Below are positions 27,527 through 36,493 of a stretch of DNA of 64,000 bases, one piece after another. The notes under the pieces are model-generated. The model did not search any database, was not told the DNA's origin, and saw only the letters and a list, made by a program, of their open reading frames with translations. The DNA comes from an uncultured Microbulbifer sp. (GTDB taxonomy: Bacteria > Pseudomonadota > Gammaproteobacteria > Pseudomonadales > Cellvibrionaceae): contig NZ_CANLDD010000001.1 of assembly GCF_947489355.1 (NCBI RefSeq), positions 62,001 to 126,000 of the forward strand, given 5' to 3'. Every line of letters begins with the position of its first letter. Position 1 is the stretch's first letter. The position numbers and the translations under genes are program-made.

Positions 27527-30500
27527 TGAACGGTATCATTTCCTGGTTTGCACGCAACAGCAAGGCCGCCAACCTGCTGATGATCATGATTATTATCGGT
27601 GGCTTTTTCGGCATCAGCGGTATAGACCGGGAGGTATTCCCGGCGATTCAACCGGGCATCGTCGCGGTAGAGATTTCCTACCCCGGCGCCGGCCCGGCAG
27701 AAGTCGAGCAGCAGGTGACGGTGCGTGTGGAAGAGGCCATCTCCGAGGTCAAGGGGATCAAAGAGGTCAATTCCGCCTCCCGCCGCAGCCACTCCTCGGT
27801 GGACATCCAGGCAGTGGATGGCTACGACCAACTGCGCCTGTTGAACGATATCAAGGCCCAGGTGGACAGTATCAACACCTTTCCCGAGGGGATCGAACGC
27901 CCGGTTATCCACCTGCAGGAGTGGGATACCCAGTTGATGATGATCGCCGTGGGTGGGCCTGTCTCCGAGCACCAGCTCAAGGAGACTGCGCTGGATTTGC
28001 GCGACAAGCTGATGTTGATTCCCGGCGTGCGCCGGGTGGATATCTGGGGCGATCGCTCGGATGAGCTGTCGATCGAGGTCTCCGAACTGGACTTGCGCCG
28101 CTATAACCTGAGTTTTAACGATGTCGCCAGCGCTGTGCGGCGCTCCTCCCTGGACCTGCCCGCAGGCATGGTGCGTTCGGATCGTGGGGATATCCAGGTG
28201 CAGACCCGCGGCCAGGCCTATACCGCCGAGGACTTCGAGCGTATCCCGGTTGTCAGCCGCGCCGACGGCTCTGTACTGCTGCTGCGGGATGTGGCCACCG
28301 TGCGCGACGGCTTCGAAGAGTACAACAACGTCATCCGCTTTAATGGCAATCCGGCCATGAACCTGCGCGTGAGCCAGGGCGAGCCCCTGGACGTGGTGGG
28401 TACCGCGGACCGTATCAAGGCATTTATGGCGGAAAACCGCGCGCAGCTGCCGCCGGGCATGGAGTTCGATATCTGGTTCGACTTCTCCAAGTCTTTTGAG
28501 GGCCGGATGAACCTGCTCACCAAGAATGCGCTGAGTGGCTTCGCCCTGGTTTTCATTCTGCTGATGCTGTTCCTGCGCCCGGCGCTTGCCCTGTGGGTCA
28601 CCGTGGGGATTGTGGTGGCCTTCCTCGGCGCCCTCGCATTGCTGCCGGTCACCGGCGTCAGCCTGAATATGCTCTCGCTGTTCGCTTTCCTGCTGATTCT
28701 GGGGATTGTGGTGGACGATGCGATTATTGTGGGGGAAGCGGTGCATGCCGCCCATGATCGTGGGGTTACCGGCCTGGCGGCTGCGGAGGCGGGGGTAAAA
28801 CAGGTCTCTGCACCGGTGATCTTTGCCGTGACTTCCACCATGGTGTTCTTTATCCCCATGCTGTTTCTACCCGGTTACACCGCGCAGATGATGCTGTCTT
28901 TACCCGTGGTGGTGCTGCTGTGTCTGGCTTTCTCCCTGGTTGAATCGCTGCTGATCCTGCCGGCGCATCTGGTGGGCATGAAACCGGAAAAGCCCGCCAG
29001 GTCCACACTGGGTATCAAGCTGCAGACGTTGCGCGGGCACTTTGCCGGGGCGATGAAAACCGCCGGGGACCGTTACTACCTGCCGCTGCTGAAAAAATCC
29101 CTCGGTAACAGCCGCACCACTGTTATGGGCTTCCTGCTGGCCCTGGGACTCTCGATTACGGTATTTTTGAGTGGCTATGTGGGCTCTTCCTTCGCCCCCC
29201 AGGTACCTTCTGACCTCTTGGAGCTGCAGGCCACCATGGCCTCCGGTGAGCCCTTTCGCGAATCCGAACGGGTGATGGAACAGATACTCGCGGCGGCGGA
29301 CAAGCTCGCGGTGGACGAGGAGATGCTGGCACTGAACCAGGGCCAGCCCTTCCTGGAAAATTCACTGGTGTTCAATTGGCGCGGTAACATCTACGTCATA
29401 CTGCAACTGGTGGATGGCGAACTGCGCGATGTCACTTCCAAGACCCTGGCGCTGCGCTGGCGCACACTGATCGGCGAGCTTCCCGCCAGTGTCGAGGACC
29501 TGAATATCGACTCCACCATCAATGATGGCGGCAATGGCATGAGCCTGAACCTGAGCACCGCCTCGGGGGATATGGATGAACTGCGCGCCGCCGCGGACGC
29601 AGTACAAGAGAAGCTGAATACTTACACCGGTATTTACGATGTGCGCGACAACCTCACCAGCGCCCGCCGCGATATCGAAATCCAGTTGAAGCCCTATGCC
29701 ACCACCCTGGGAGTCAACCTCGCCGATGTCGCCAGGCAGGTGCGCCAGGGCTTCTACGGCGAGGAGGTGCAACGTATTCCCAGGGGCCGCGAAGATGTGC
29801 GGGTGATGGTGCGCTATCCCCAAGACGAACGCGCCAGCGAAGAGCAGATGGATCGCATCCGCATTCGCACCAATGCGGGCGAGGTGCCCTTTTCGGCGGT
29901 GGCCGAAGCGGTCTATGTCCCCGGTTATACCACTATCCGCCGCAATAACCGCGAGCGCACCGTGCGCGTCTCCGCACAAATCACGCCAAACACCTCTTCT
30001 ACGCAGGAAATCCTCAAGGATATGCGCGAAAGTCTGGTGCCAGAACTGGAGCGCCGGTTCCCCGGTTTCTCCCTGAGAACCGCTGGAGAGATGCAGGAAG
30101 AAGAGGAGTTCAACGGGGCTATCCTGGCTTTCTTTGTGCTGTCCTTGTTCGCCATTTACGCACTGCTGGCGATTGCCTTCCGCTCCTACTCGCAGCCGCT
30201 GCTGATCCTCACCGCGGTGCCTTTCGGCTTCTTCGGCGCGGTGGTGGGGCACCTGCTGATGGGGCACGATATCAGTATTATGTCCATGCTCGGCTTTCTC
30301 GCCGCTGCGGGCGTTGTGGTGAACGACAACTTGGTACTGATGGATCGTATCAACCAACTGCGCGCCCAGGGGTGGGCGGTGATGGACGCGGTGATCCAAT
30401 CGGGGCGCGACCGCTTCCGCCCGATTATCCTGACTTCCATTACCACGTTTATCGGGCTGGTACCGATTATGTTCGAGCGCTCCATCCAGGCGCAGTTCCT

Positions 30501-30657
30501 GATCCCGATGGTGATCAGCCTCGCCTTTGGCGTGCTGTTCGCCACCGCCGTCACCCTGATTCTGGTACCGAACCTGTACAAGGTGATCGAGGTGATCCGG
30601 CCCAAGCGCAGACGTGTAGAAGGGCCCGATGCACCGGTCTCCCTGGAGACGGTTTGA
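27526..30657 (+). CDS. RND-family efflux transporter permease
   Basis: The 1043-residue protein has the twofold RND arrangement: membrane helices near 13-30, 340-520, and 850 to the end, with two large periplasmic loops. The helix-4 proton-relay region reads LILGIVVDDAIIVGEAV, and the second half has VVVNDNLVLMDRI. It falls in the AcrB/MdtBC-like superfamily; the subfamily and substrate (drug or small metabolite) cannot be set from sequence alone. It is translated together with the adaptor gene. Confidence 0.93.
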   Translation: MNGIISWFARNSKAANLLMIMIIIGGFFGISGIDREVFPAIQPGIVAVEISYPGAGPAEVEQQVTVRVEEAISEVKGIKEVNSASRRSHSSVDIQAVDGYDQLRLLNDIKAQVDSINTFPEGIERPVIHLQEWDTQLMMIAVGGPVSEHQLKETALDLRDKLMLIPGVRRVDIWGDRSDELSIEVSELDLRRYNLSFNDVASAVRRSSLDLPAGMVRSDRGDIQVQTRGQAYTAEDFERIPVVSRADGSVLLLRDVATVRDGFEEYNNVIRFNGNPAMNLRVSQGEPLDVVGTADRIKAFMAENRAQLPPGMEFDIWFDFSKSFEGRMNLLTKNALSGFALVFILLMLFLRPALALWVTVGIVVAFLGALALLPVTGVSLNMLSLFAFLLILGIVVDDAIIVGEAVHAAHDRGVTGLAAAEAGVKQVSAPVIFAVTSTMVFFIPMLFLPGYTAQMMLSLPVVVLLCLAFSLVESLLILPAHLVGMKPEKPARSTLGIKLQTLRGHFAGAMKTAGDRYYLPLLKKSLGNSRTTVMGFLLALGLSITVFLSGYVGSSFAPQVPSDLLELQATMASGEPFRESERVMEQILAAADKLAVDEEMLALNQGQPFLENSLVFNWRGNIYVILQLVDGELRDVTSKTLALRWRTLIGELPASVEDLNIDSTINDGGNGMSLNLSTASGDMDELRAAADAVQEKLNTYTGIYDVRDNLTSARRDIEIQLKPYATTLGVNLADVARQVRQGFYGEEVQRIPRGREDVRVMVRYPQDERASEEQMDRIRIRTNAGEVPFSAVAEAVYVPGYTTIRRNNRERTVRVSAQITPNTSSTQEILKDMRESLVPELERRFPGFSLRTAGEMQEEEEFNGAILAFFVLSLFAIYALLAIAFRSYSQPLLILTAVPFGFFGAVVGHLLMGHDISIMSMLGFLAAAGVVVNDNLVLMDRINQLRAQGWAVMDAVIQSGRDRFRPIILTSITTFIGLVPIMFERSIQAQFLIPMVISLAFGVLFATAVTLILVPNLYKVIEVIRPKRRRVEGPDAPVSLETV

Positions 30658-30861
30658 TCCGAATCCAACCTGACAGCCAAATGGGTCCCCCGTGTCCCAT
30701 TTGACTGCCAACCGGAAAATATGCACGCTTGCGCAGGGCTGCTTGTATCATGCGCGAGGGCTTAAGCGGTCATTGCGCCGTTTGAGCAGTCTTGCCTAAA
30801 ATATCCACCCAAGCCGGCGCCCTGTCGGCTTTTTGTGGCGTTTTCACAGGATTCCCCCTCT

Positions 30862-31608
30862 ATGCGCATCCCGCGTATCTTCTCCGGGCAACCACTCTCT
30901 GAACTCCGGGATATTGAACTGGACGAAGCCGCCTCGCGGCACCTGGTGAAAGTCTTGCGCCTGGGCAGCGGCCATCCACTCACGCTGTTTGACGGTCACG
31001 GCGGAGAGTACAGTGCCAGGCTGACGACAACAGGCAAACGTGCGCGGGTGCGCATTGAGACGTTTCTGGCGGAAAACCGCCAGTCCCCTCTGGCGCTGTC
31101 GCTGGCCATTGGCATTTCCCGCGGGGAGCGTTTCGACTGGGTGGTACAGAAGGCCACCGAACTGGGGGTCACTGTACTCCAGCCACTGCTGACCGAACGC
31201 TGCGAGGTGAAGCTAAGCGGCGAGCGCCTGCAGAAAAAACGCACCCACTGGCGCCGGATTGCCATCAGCGCCTGCGAGCAGTGCGGGCGGAATTTGCTGC
31301 CCGAGATTGCCGAACCGGTGAAACTGGCGCACTATCTGCAGAACCTCACGCAAAAGACCGCCCCGGCAGCCAAACTGGTGTTGCATCACCGCACCCGGTT
31401 GGATCTGCACCAGTGGCAGACCGAACACGGAAAGCCCGATTCCGCCCTGTTGCTGGTGGGTCCCGAGGGCGGCCTGTCACAGGTGGAAATCGACACTGCG
31501 CTGGCCCGTGACTTTATCCCGCTGCGCCTTGGACCGCGGGTTATGCGCACAGAGACCGCCCCCATTGCTGCACTCTCCGTCTTGCAGTTCCAGTGGGGCG
31601 ATCTGTAG
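30862..31608 (+). CDS. rsmE: 16S rRNA m3U1498 methyltransferase
   Basis: The 248-residue SPOUT-class methyltransferase modifies U1498 of 16S rRNA. An N-terminal PUA-like domain (MRIPRIF through VRIETF) precedes the knotted SAM-binding domain, with GISRGERFDWVVQKATELGV, LLVGPEGGLSQVEI and LGPRVMRTETAPIAAL. The ATG at 30862 fits the family; the frame is open about 27 nt further upstream. It stands between the RND pair and a small membrane protein gene. Confidence 0.95.
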   Translation: MRIPRIFSGQPLSELRDIELDEAASRHLVKVLRLGSGHPLTLFDGHGGEYSARLTTTGKRARVRIETFLAENRQSPLALSLAIGISRGERFDWVVQKATELGVTVLQPLLTERCEVKLSGERLQKKRTHWRRIAISACEQCGRNLLPEIAEPVKLAHYLQNLTQKTAPAAKLVLHHRTRLDLHQWQTEHGKPDSALLLVGPEGGLSQVEIDTALARDFIPLRLGPRVMRTETAPIAALSVLQFQWGDL

Positions 31609-31788
31609 GCAGCGGTTTTTTACCCGGTGATCGGGTCGGCCTCCCCTGGCGACCGGATCATCGCCCTTGGGATACTGGTACATTGCGCAGCGTGTCTTGT
31701 ATTTTAACGGCCTGCGCCCCATACAGCCGACAGTATGGGGTAAATATCCGCGAAAATTGATACCGGTGTACAACAAGGAAGGAAAATC

Positions 31789-32154
31789 ATGATTAAAGCG
31801 ATTGTGTGGCTTATGGGCATCGCCATCATCACACTGTCTGTTGCGATTATTGCGCGACCACATTTGGCGCGCAATCTTAGTGAGCGACTGAATAAAACCG
31901 GATACGCCTTTTCCGCCTGGGCGCGGATTTTAGTGGGCTTGGTCTTGCTGCTTATTGCCGATACGCGACACTGGTATATCCTGTTCAATGCACTCGGCGT
32001 ACTGGTGTTGCTAAGTGGCGCCTATATGCTGCAAATCGGTTTCGAACGCGGCAAGGCGCTGGCGATTAAACTCTCCCGCGGCAATGAAAATTTCCTGCGC
32101 ATCAGCGGTATTATCGGCGTGGTACTCGGCCTGATGCTGCTCTCTGCACGCTAA
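31789..32154 (+). CDS. Small integral membrane protein of unknown function
   Basis: The 121-residue protein has three to four predicted membrane segments (about 4-22, 45-60, 62-82, 100-118) joined by short basic loops (ARPHLARNLSERLNKTG, GFERGKALAIKLSRG). A strong AAGGAAGG ribosome site supports expression. I do not recognise the family. It is followed 6 bp later by a HAD hydrolase gene, so the two are probably co-transcribed. Confidence 0.7.
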   Translation: MIKAIVWLMGIAIITLSVAIIARPHLARNLSERLNKTGYAFSAWARILVGLVLLLIADTRHWYILFNALGVLVLLSGAYMLQIGFERGKALAIKLSRGNENFLRISGIIGVVLGLMLLSAR

Positions 32155-32169
32155 TGCCTATTGGATATT

Positions 32170-32814
32170 ATGCCCTCCACAAATTTGATCATTTTCGATT
32201 GCGACGGTGTGCTGGTAGACAGCGAGCGTATCGTCTGTCGCATACTGGCTGAAGAGATGAACAAGCTGGGTATGCCGGCCAGCGCAGAAGAGCTCGATGA
32301 ACAGTTCAGCGGCCGCCCCGCCGGGGACTGCCTGCTGGAAATCGAAAAGCGCTATGGCGGACCCTTGCCGGATCACTATTTCGGTAATACCGAACGACGT
32401 ATTCGCGAGGCCTTTCACGCAGAATTGCAGCCTGTGGCCGGAATAGAGGGCCTGCTCGAACAGCTTGTGCAGATGGGATTACCGAGCTGCGTGGCCTCTT
32501 CCGGTTCCCACCAGAAAATGCAGCTGACCCTGCGCAAGACCGGGCTCTACGAGTACTTCGACGGCAGGATTTTCAGTGCCGAGGATGTGTCCCGCGGCAA
32601 ACCCTGGCCCGAGCTGTTCCTCTACGCAGCAGACACCATGGGAACTGCACCCGAACACTGCCTTGTAGTGGAGGACTCCATTGCCGGTGTACGGGCGGCC
32701 ACCGCGGCGGGGATGCGGGTGGTTGGCTTCGCCCAACCGGCACGCGCGCCCCTATTGGAACAGGCTGGCGCGCAAGTGATCAACAATATGATGGCGGTGC
32801 TGGATTTTCTTTAA
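32170..32814 (+). CDS. HAD-superfamily hydrolase (beta-PGM/GPH-like)
   Basis: The 214-residue protein has motif I FDCDGVLVDS (Asp10, Asp12), a helical cap, motif II VASSGSHQK, Lys in SRGKPWPELF, and motif IV VVEDSIAGVRAATAAGM. It is close to the phosphoglucomutase/phosphoglycolate-phosphatase-like subfamily. The substrate is unknown. A TTG three codons upstream (32161) is an alternative start. Confidence 0.88.
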   Translation: MPSTNLIIFDCDGVLVDSERIVCRILAEEMNKLGMPASAEELDEQFSGRPAGDCLLEIEKRYGGPLPDHYFGNTERRIREAFHAELQPVAGIEGLLEQLVQMGLPSCVASSGSHQKMQLTLRKTGLYEYFDGRIFSAEDVSRGKPWPELFLYAADTMGTAPEHCLVVEDSIAGVRAATAAGMRVVGFAQPARAPLLEQAGAQVINNMMAVLDFL

Positions 32815-32962
32815 TCCCCCGTCAAACAGACAGGCGATACCCTCGGCGCCCGCCCGTTGCTCTACCGTACTCCCCTCCCCCAACGGCACACCTGTACACG
32901 GGATAAAGGCCCTGGCCCTTGTTCTACACTGGAATTGACGTCGAGAAACCGGTAATCCTGTT

Positions 32963-33532
32963 ATGGTGGGCAAATTCCCATCCGTCTGCTATCTCGCCCT
33001 GTCGACGGTGCTCTTGTTTGGCTGCCACGACCCCAACAAAAAGTATGCGCTGCAACCTGCGGCCGAGGTGCAGTCGGGGGAAAGCGAAAAGGCGGCACGG
33101 CAGGCAGCCCCTTTTGCCGATGCACTGGTGCGCTTTCTGCGCGGGAACGCACGCGAAAGGGGCGATACCTTTATCCTGCGCCTGGCATTCGAGCCCGGAG
33201 GCTTTGCGCCGCGCATGGAGACCATTGCCGACCTTGAAGCGCTGCTGGTTATCATGCGCGACTTTCCCGATCTGCAAATCGCCATCGAGGGCCATACCGA
33301 CAATGCCGGTGATCCGAAGAAAAACCTGAATTTGTCCCAGCGGCGCGCCGACTGGGTTCAACATTTTCTGATAGAGCGCGGCATATCCGAAGAGCGGCTA
33401 CAGGCCCAGGGCTATGGCGATACCGACCCCATTGCGGATAACAACAGTAAAACCGGCCAGAAGGAAAACCGGCGCCTGGCAATTCGGGTACTGAACTTCG
33501 ACCGGATTCCCAGCCAACTGCCGCGGCGCTGA
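32963..33532 (+). CDS. OmpA-domain lipoprotein
   Basis: The 189-residue protein has a signal peptide ending LLFGC (Cys21), which makes it a predicted lipoprotein. It has a C-terminal OmpA-like peptidoglycan-binding domain: IAIEGHTDNAGDPKKNLNLSQRRADWV and GYGDTDPIADNNSKTGQKENRRL. Such proteins tether the outer membrane to murein. The domain is otherwise alone, without a beta-barrel, as in Pal-like proteins. Confidence 0.88.
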   Translation: MVGKFPSVCYLALSTVLLFGCHDPNKKYALQPAAEVQSGESEKAARQAAPFADALVRFLRGNARERGDTFILRLAFEPGGFAPRMETIADLEALLVIMRDFPDLQIAIEGHTDNAGDPKKNLNLSQRRADWVQHFLIERGISEERLQAQGYGDTDPIADNNSKTGQKENRRLAIRVLNFDRIPSQLPRR

Positions 33533-33623
33533 CCGGGTGCGGCGGAACATCGATATTTGCGCTTTTGCACAGGAAAAATTTCACCCAGCATCGCTGCCAT
33601 TGAAATCATAAACAATGCCGCGC

Positions 33624-35327
33624 TCAGCCGGTGGCCTTTATGGATCCCTCAACGCGCTTGGCGTCTGTCACACTCGGTGTATTGCCCAGTACCCGGCGCA
33701 TCAGCTTTGCACCCTTGCGCCAGCCAAGAATACTCTGCGCAGTCAGGGTTCCCGAGATCATTGCACCCGCAACGCCACAGCTCATCACATCCTGGCCGGT
33801 TAAATACAGGCCCTTGAGCCGGGTCTTGGGCCTCAACCAGCGCTGCTCAAATCGACTGGGATCGTGGTCGAGCCCATAGATTTCACCGCGCGGGTAAAAG
33901 CAGAAGTACTCTGAGGAAAGCGGGGTTGACAATTCATAGTAATCAATCTGTCCCCGCAAGTGGGGAAACTTCTGGAACAAACTTTCCAGCAGGCGCTGGC
34001 TGAATATTTCCTTGAGTGCCTCGTAATCATCGCCGCGTTTGCCCCAGGGCTTGTCGCGCCACTGGGCAAACCACTCGTAATTGGCCGGCGCCACAATTTC
34101 TATCGTGGCCCGGCCCGGATAACGCTGGGCGAACGTGGGATCTTTGGCCGAGGGGAAGGAAATATAGGTCAGCGGTATTTCCCTGCTGCTGTCCTCAAGG
34201 AAATCGTACATATCCCGTTCATAATGCTCGCTGGTGTAGATCCAGTAGTTGGTTTTTGGCAGCTGCAACTCTTCCGCTGTTTTTTCCAGACCTATGTACA
34301 AACAGATATGTGCCATGGAGGGCTTAACGCTTTTCAGGCGATGCAGATACCCCATACGCTCGCTGGCACTCTGGGGCAGCAACCTGGCAAAGGTATTGAA
34401 AACACCGGCGCCGGAAATTACCAGCGGAGCCTCTATCTCAGTGCCATCTGCCATACGCACACCGCGCACACGATCACCTTCCAGGAGAATGGTTTCCACC
34501 GTGGCATAGGTGAATACTTCACCGCCGCCGGCCTGAATGCGGGGAATAATCGTTTCTGCAATCTTGCTGGCCCCACCCACCGGGTAATAGCCACCATACA
34601 GGTAGTGCTTGGCAATCAACGCATGAATAATAAAACTGCTCTGTGCCGGGGGCATGCCATTGTCGCCCCACTGACCAGTGAGAATCGCAATCAGTTTTTC
34701 ATTCCTGGTCAGCGAGTTGAGCACTTCGCGGGTGGTCTTGTTTAGCCAGGCCGGATCGCGCAGCTTTCTCCACAGGCGCACGGCCGGTCCGCACCAGGAA
34801 GGCAGCAGCTTTTCAATCGCCAACCGGCGCATGGACTTGGCCACCGTATCGAGGTACAGCAGATACCGCTCTATCGTTTCGCGCTCATCGGGGAAGTCTT
34901 TTGCCAGGGCATCGACAAAGGCCCGACGTCCGGCACGCAAATCAAATTGCGCCTCGCCGATACAGATTCGGTCATAGGTGTCGTCCATGGGCGCCCAGTG
35001 CAGCTGGTGATTGGAGATAAAATCGAAAATCCTGCGGGTCATGGTGGGATGTTCACCCACATCACCGATATAGTGCACGCCCACGTCCCATTCATAGCCG
35101 TTGCGATCATAGGCATGGGTGTAACCCCCCGCTGTATAGTGCTGTTCCAGCACCACAACCTTCTTACCCGCGGCACTGAGCATGGCTGCTGTAGTCAGGC
35201 CGCCAATACCGGAGCCAATCACCAAGGCATCATAGGGCCCGTCCAGGCGGCTGGCGCGGTAGCGTCGGCCGATGCGCAGGCGGCTCGGCTTGGGGGCACT
35301 GCGTTTCTTATTTCCAGTGTCTGTCAT
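33624..35327 (-). CDS. CrtI/RetSat-like FAD-dependent oxidoreductase
   Basis: The 567-residue protein has an N-terminal FAD-binding motif VIGSGIGGLTTAAML followed by LEQHYTAGGYTH, and a C-terminal FAD-closing segment GLYLTGQDVMSCGVAGAM. The overall pattern matches the phytoene-desaturase/all-trans-retinol 13,14-reductase superfamily. No carotenoid genes are visible in the window, so the substrate is open. A Lys/Arg-rich N-terminus precedes the FAD fold. It is convergent with the OmpA-like lipoprotein gene and divergent from the ParD-like gene. Confidence 0.82.
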   Translation of the reverse strand: MTDTGNKKRSAPKPSRLRIGRRYRASRLDGPYDALVIGSGIGGLTTAAMLSAAGKKVVVLEQHYTAGGYTHAYDRNGYEWDVGVHYIGDVGEHPTMTRRIFDFISNHQLHWAPMDDTYDRICIGEAQFDLRAGRRAFVDALAKDFPDERETIERYLLYLDTVAKSMRRLAIEKLLPSWCGPAVRLWRKLRDPAWLNKTTREVLNSLTRNEKLIAILTGQWGDNGMPPAQSSFIIHALIAKHYLYGGYYPVGGASKIAETIIPRIQAGGGEVFTYATVETILLEGDRVRGVRMADGTEIEAPLVISGAGVFNTFARLLPQSASERMGYLHRLKSVKPSMAHICLYIGLEKTAEELQLPKTNYWIYTSEHYERDMYDFLEDSSREIPLTYISFPSAKDPTFAQRYPGRATIEIVAPANYEWFAQWRDKPWGKRGDDYEALKEIFSQRLLESLFQKFPHLRGQIDYYELSTPLSSEYFCFYPRGEIYGLDHDPSRFEQRWLRPKTRLKGLYLTGQDVMSCGVAGAMISGTLTAQSILGWRKGAKLMRRVLGNTPSVTDAKRVEGSIKATG

Positions 35328-35381
35328 GGTGGCACCTTCACTATTGTTGTTATTTTCTCACCATAGCGCGCCTATGGCTCT

Positions 35382-35399
35382 TATGCAATAAGTTGCATA
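35382..35399. repeat. Short palindrome in divergent promoter region
   Basis: TATGCAA-TAAG-TTGCATA is a perfect 7-bp-arm inverted repeat with a 4-nt spacer. It lies between the oxidoreductase and ParD-like genes, upstream of the latter's promoter. It could be a regulator site; no regulator is assigned. Confidence 0.45.
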
Positions 35400-35418
35400 T
35401 TCTACGGTTTGTTTCGTC

Positions 35419-35447
35419 TTGCCCTCATTGAATTAGATTTATATAAT
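35419..35447 (+). promoter_or_regulatory. Candidate promoter of the ParD-like/map pair
   Basis: TTGCCC (35419-35424), a 17-nt spacer and a perfect TATAAT (35442-35447) lie about 30 nt ahead of the ParD-like start. The surrounding sequence is AT-rich. Confidence 0.6.
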
Positions 35448-35478
35448 TCATTAATGAAACATATATGGAATATATAAA

Positions 35479-35685
35479 ATGGGTATTGTTAAAATCTCCG
35501 ATAGCCTGCACAACGAAATTCGCAAGGCGAGCACAATTTGGACCCGCTCAATCAACGCCCAGGCCGAGTACTGGATCAAGATCGGCCTGCTGGCCGAGCT
35601 GAATCCGGAGCTGAATTACAACCAGTTGTGCAAAAAGCTGCTGCGCACACAGCCATTCACCCTGGAAGCGCTGGCCCATGAATAA
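35479..35685 (+). CDS. ParD-like ribbon-helix-helix-type antitoxin homologue
   Basis: The 68-residue protein starts MGIVKISDSLHNEIRKAS, the pattern of ParD-like (PF11903-type) short proteins with an N-terminal beta strand and helices. Its last codons overlap the start of the methionine aminopeptidase gene by 8 nt, so the two are translationally coupled. ParD-type proteins normally repress their own promoter and pair with ParE toxins, but no toxin gene is present here. The family call is from memory of the sequence pattern. Confidence 0.72.
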   Translation: MGIVKISDSLHNEIRKASTIWTRSINAQAEYWIKIGLLAELNPELNYNQLCKKLLRTQPFTLEALAHE

Positions 35686-36493
35686 CATCAGGGTCAAAAC
35701 TGCCCTGGAGCAAACATTGATGCGCGATGCCGGCAGGCTTTTAAGCCGTGTCTTTGCCATGCTCGATAGTGTTATCTCACCCGGTATCTCCACCATGGAA
35801 ATCAACGACCGGGCAGAGGCGTTTATTGTCGGGCAATTGCGGGCGCGACCGGCCAGTAAGGGGCAGTACAACTATCCCTACGCCCTCAATACCTCTGTCA
35901 ATGACGCAGTCTGTCACGGCCTGCCACAGCGATCCCTGCGCTTGCGCAATGGCGATATCGTCAATGTGGATATCACACTAGAAAAGTCCGGTTATATCGC
36001 CGACGCCAGCAAGATGTACATGGTTGGCCGTGTCACCTCGCGTGCAAAAAAACTGGTGCATTGTTGCTATCACGCCCTGTGGGCGGGTATCCACGTCGTC
36101 AAACCCGGCGCAACACTGGGCGATATCGGCCACGCGATACAGAATCATGCAGAGCGTGGGGGATTCAGTGTTGTACGCGAATACTGTGGCCACGGCATTG
36201 GCCGGGAAATGCACGAGGCGCCCCAGATACTGCATTATGGCCGTGCCGGCACCGGGCTTGTCCTACGCGAGGGGATGACATTTACCATTGAACCCATGAT
36301 CAACCAGGGTAATCGCAAAACCAAAGTCAAAAAAGACGGCTGGACAGTGGTTACCCGGGACGGAAAATTATCGGCACAGTGGGAGCATACCCTGTTGGTC
36401 ACTGACCGTGGCTATGAGGTACTGACCTTGAGGGAGGAAGAAAAATCGAACGATAACACCGGCAGCCAAAGAACACCTGCTCGGGCTGTTTGA
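35678..36493 (+). CDS. map: Type I methionine aminopeptidase (second-type copy)
   Basis: The 271-residue metalloenzyme removes N-terminal Met from nascent proteins. All expected residues are present: His80 (VCHG), metal ligands Asp98 and Asp109, His172 (CGHGIG), Glu205 (TIEPM) and Glu236 (QWEHT). A short C-terminal tail (about 257-271) extends beyond the fold. The gene is not next to rpsB, the usual site of the essential copy, so this is probably an additional MetAP. It is coupled to the ParD-like gene. Confidence 0.92.
   Translation: MNNIRVKTALEQTLMRDAGRLLSRVFAMLDSVISPGISTMEINDRAEAFIVGQLRARPASKGQYNYPYALNTSVNDAVCHGLPQRSLRLRNGDIVNVDITLEKSGYIADASKMYMVGRVTSRAKKLVHCCYHALWAGIHVVKPGATLGDIGHAIQNHAERGGFSVVREYCGHGIGREMHEAPQILHYGRAGTGLVLREGMTFTIEPMINQGNRKTKVKKDGWTVVTRDGKLSAQWEHTLLVTDRGYEVLTLREEEKSNDNTGSQRTPARAV

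Noticed and set aside
27508-28755. Minus-strand open frame of 415 codons opposite the RND permease
   Set aside because: Antisense shadow; His/Gln-rich and without domains.
30672-30709. Imperfect hairpin after the RND permease considered as terminator
   Set aside because: The 14-bp stem has two mismatches and no T-run follows, so termination is not supported.
35479-36493. Classical type II toxin-antitoxin system
   Set aside because: The partner of the ParD-like gene is a catalytically complete methionine aminopeptidase, not a ParE/RelE-type toxin.
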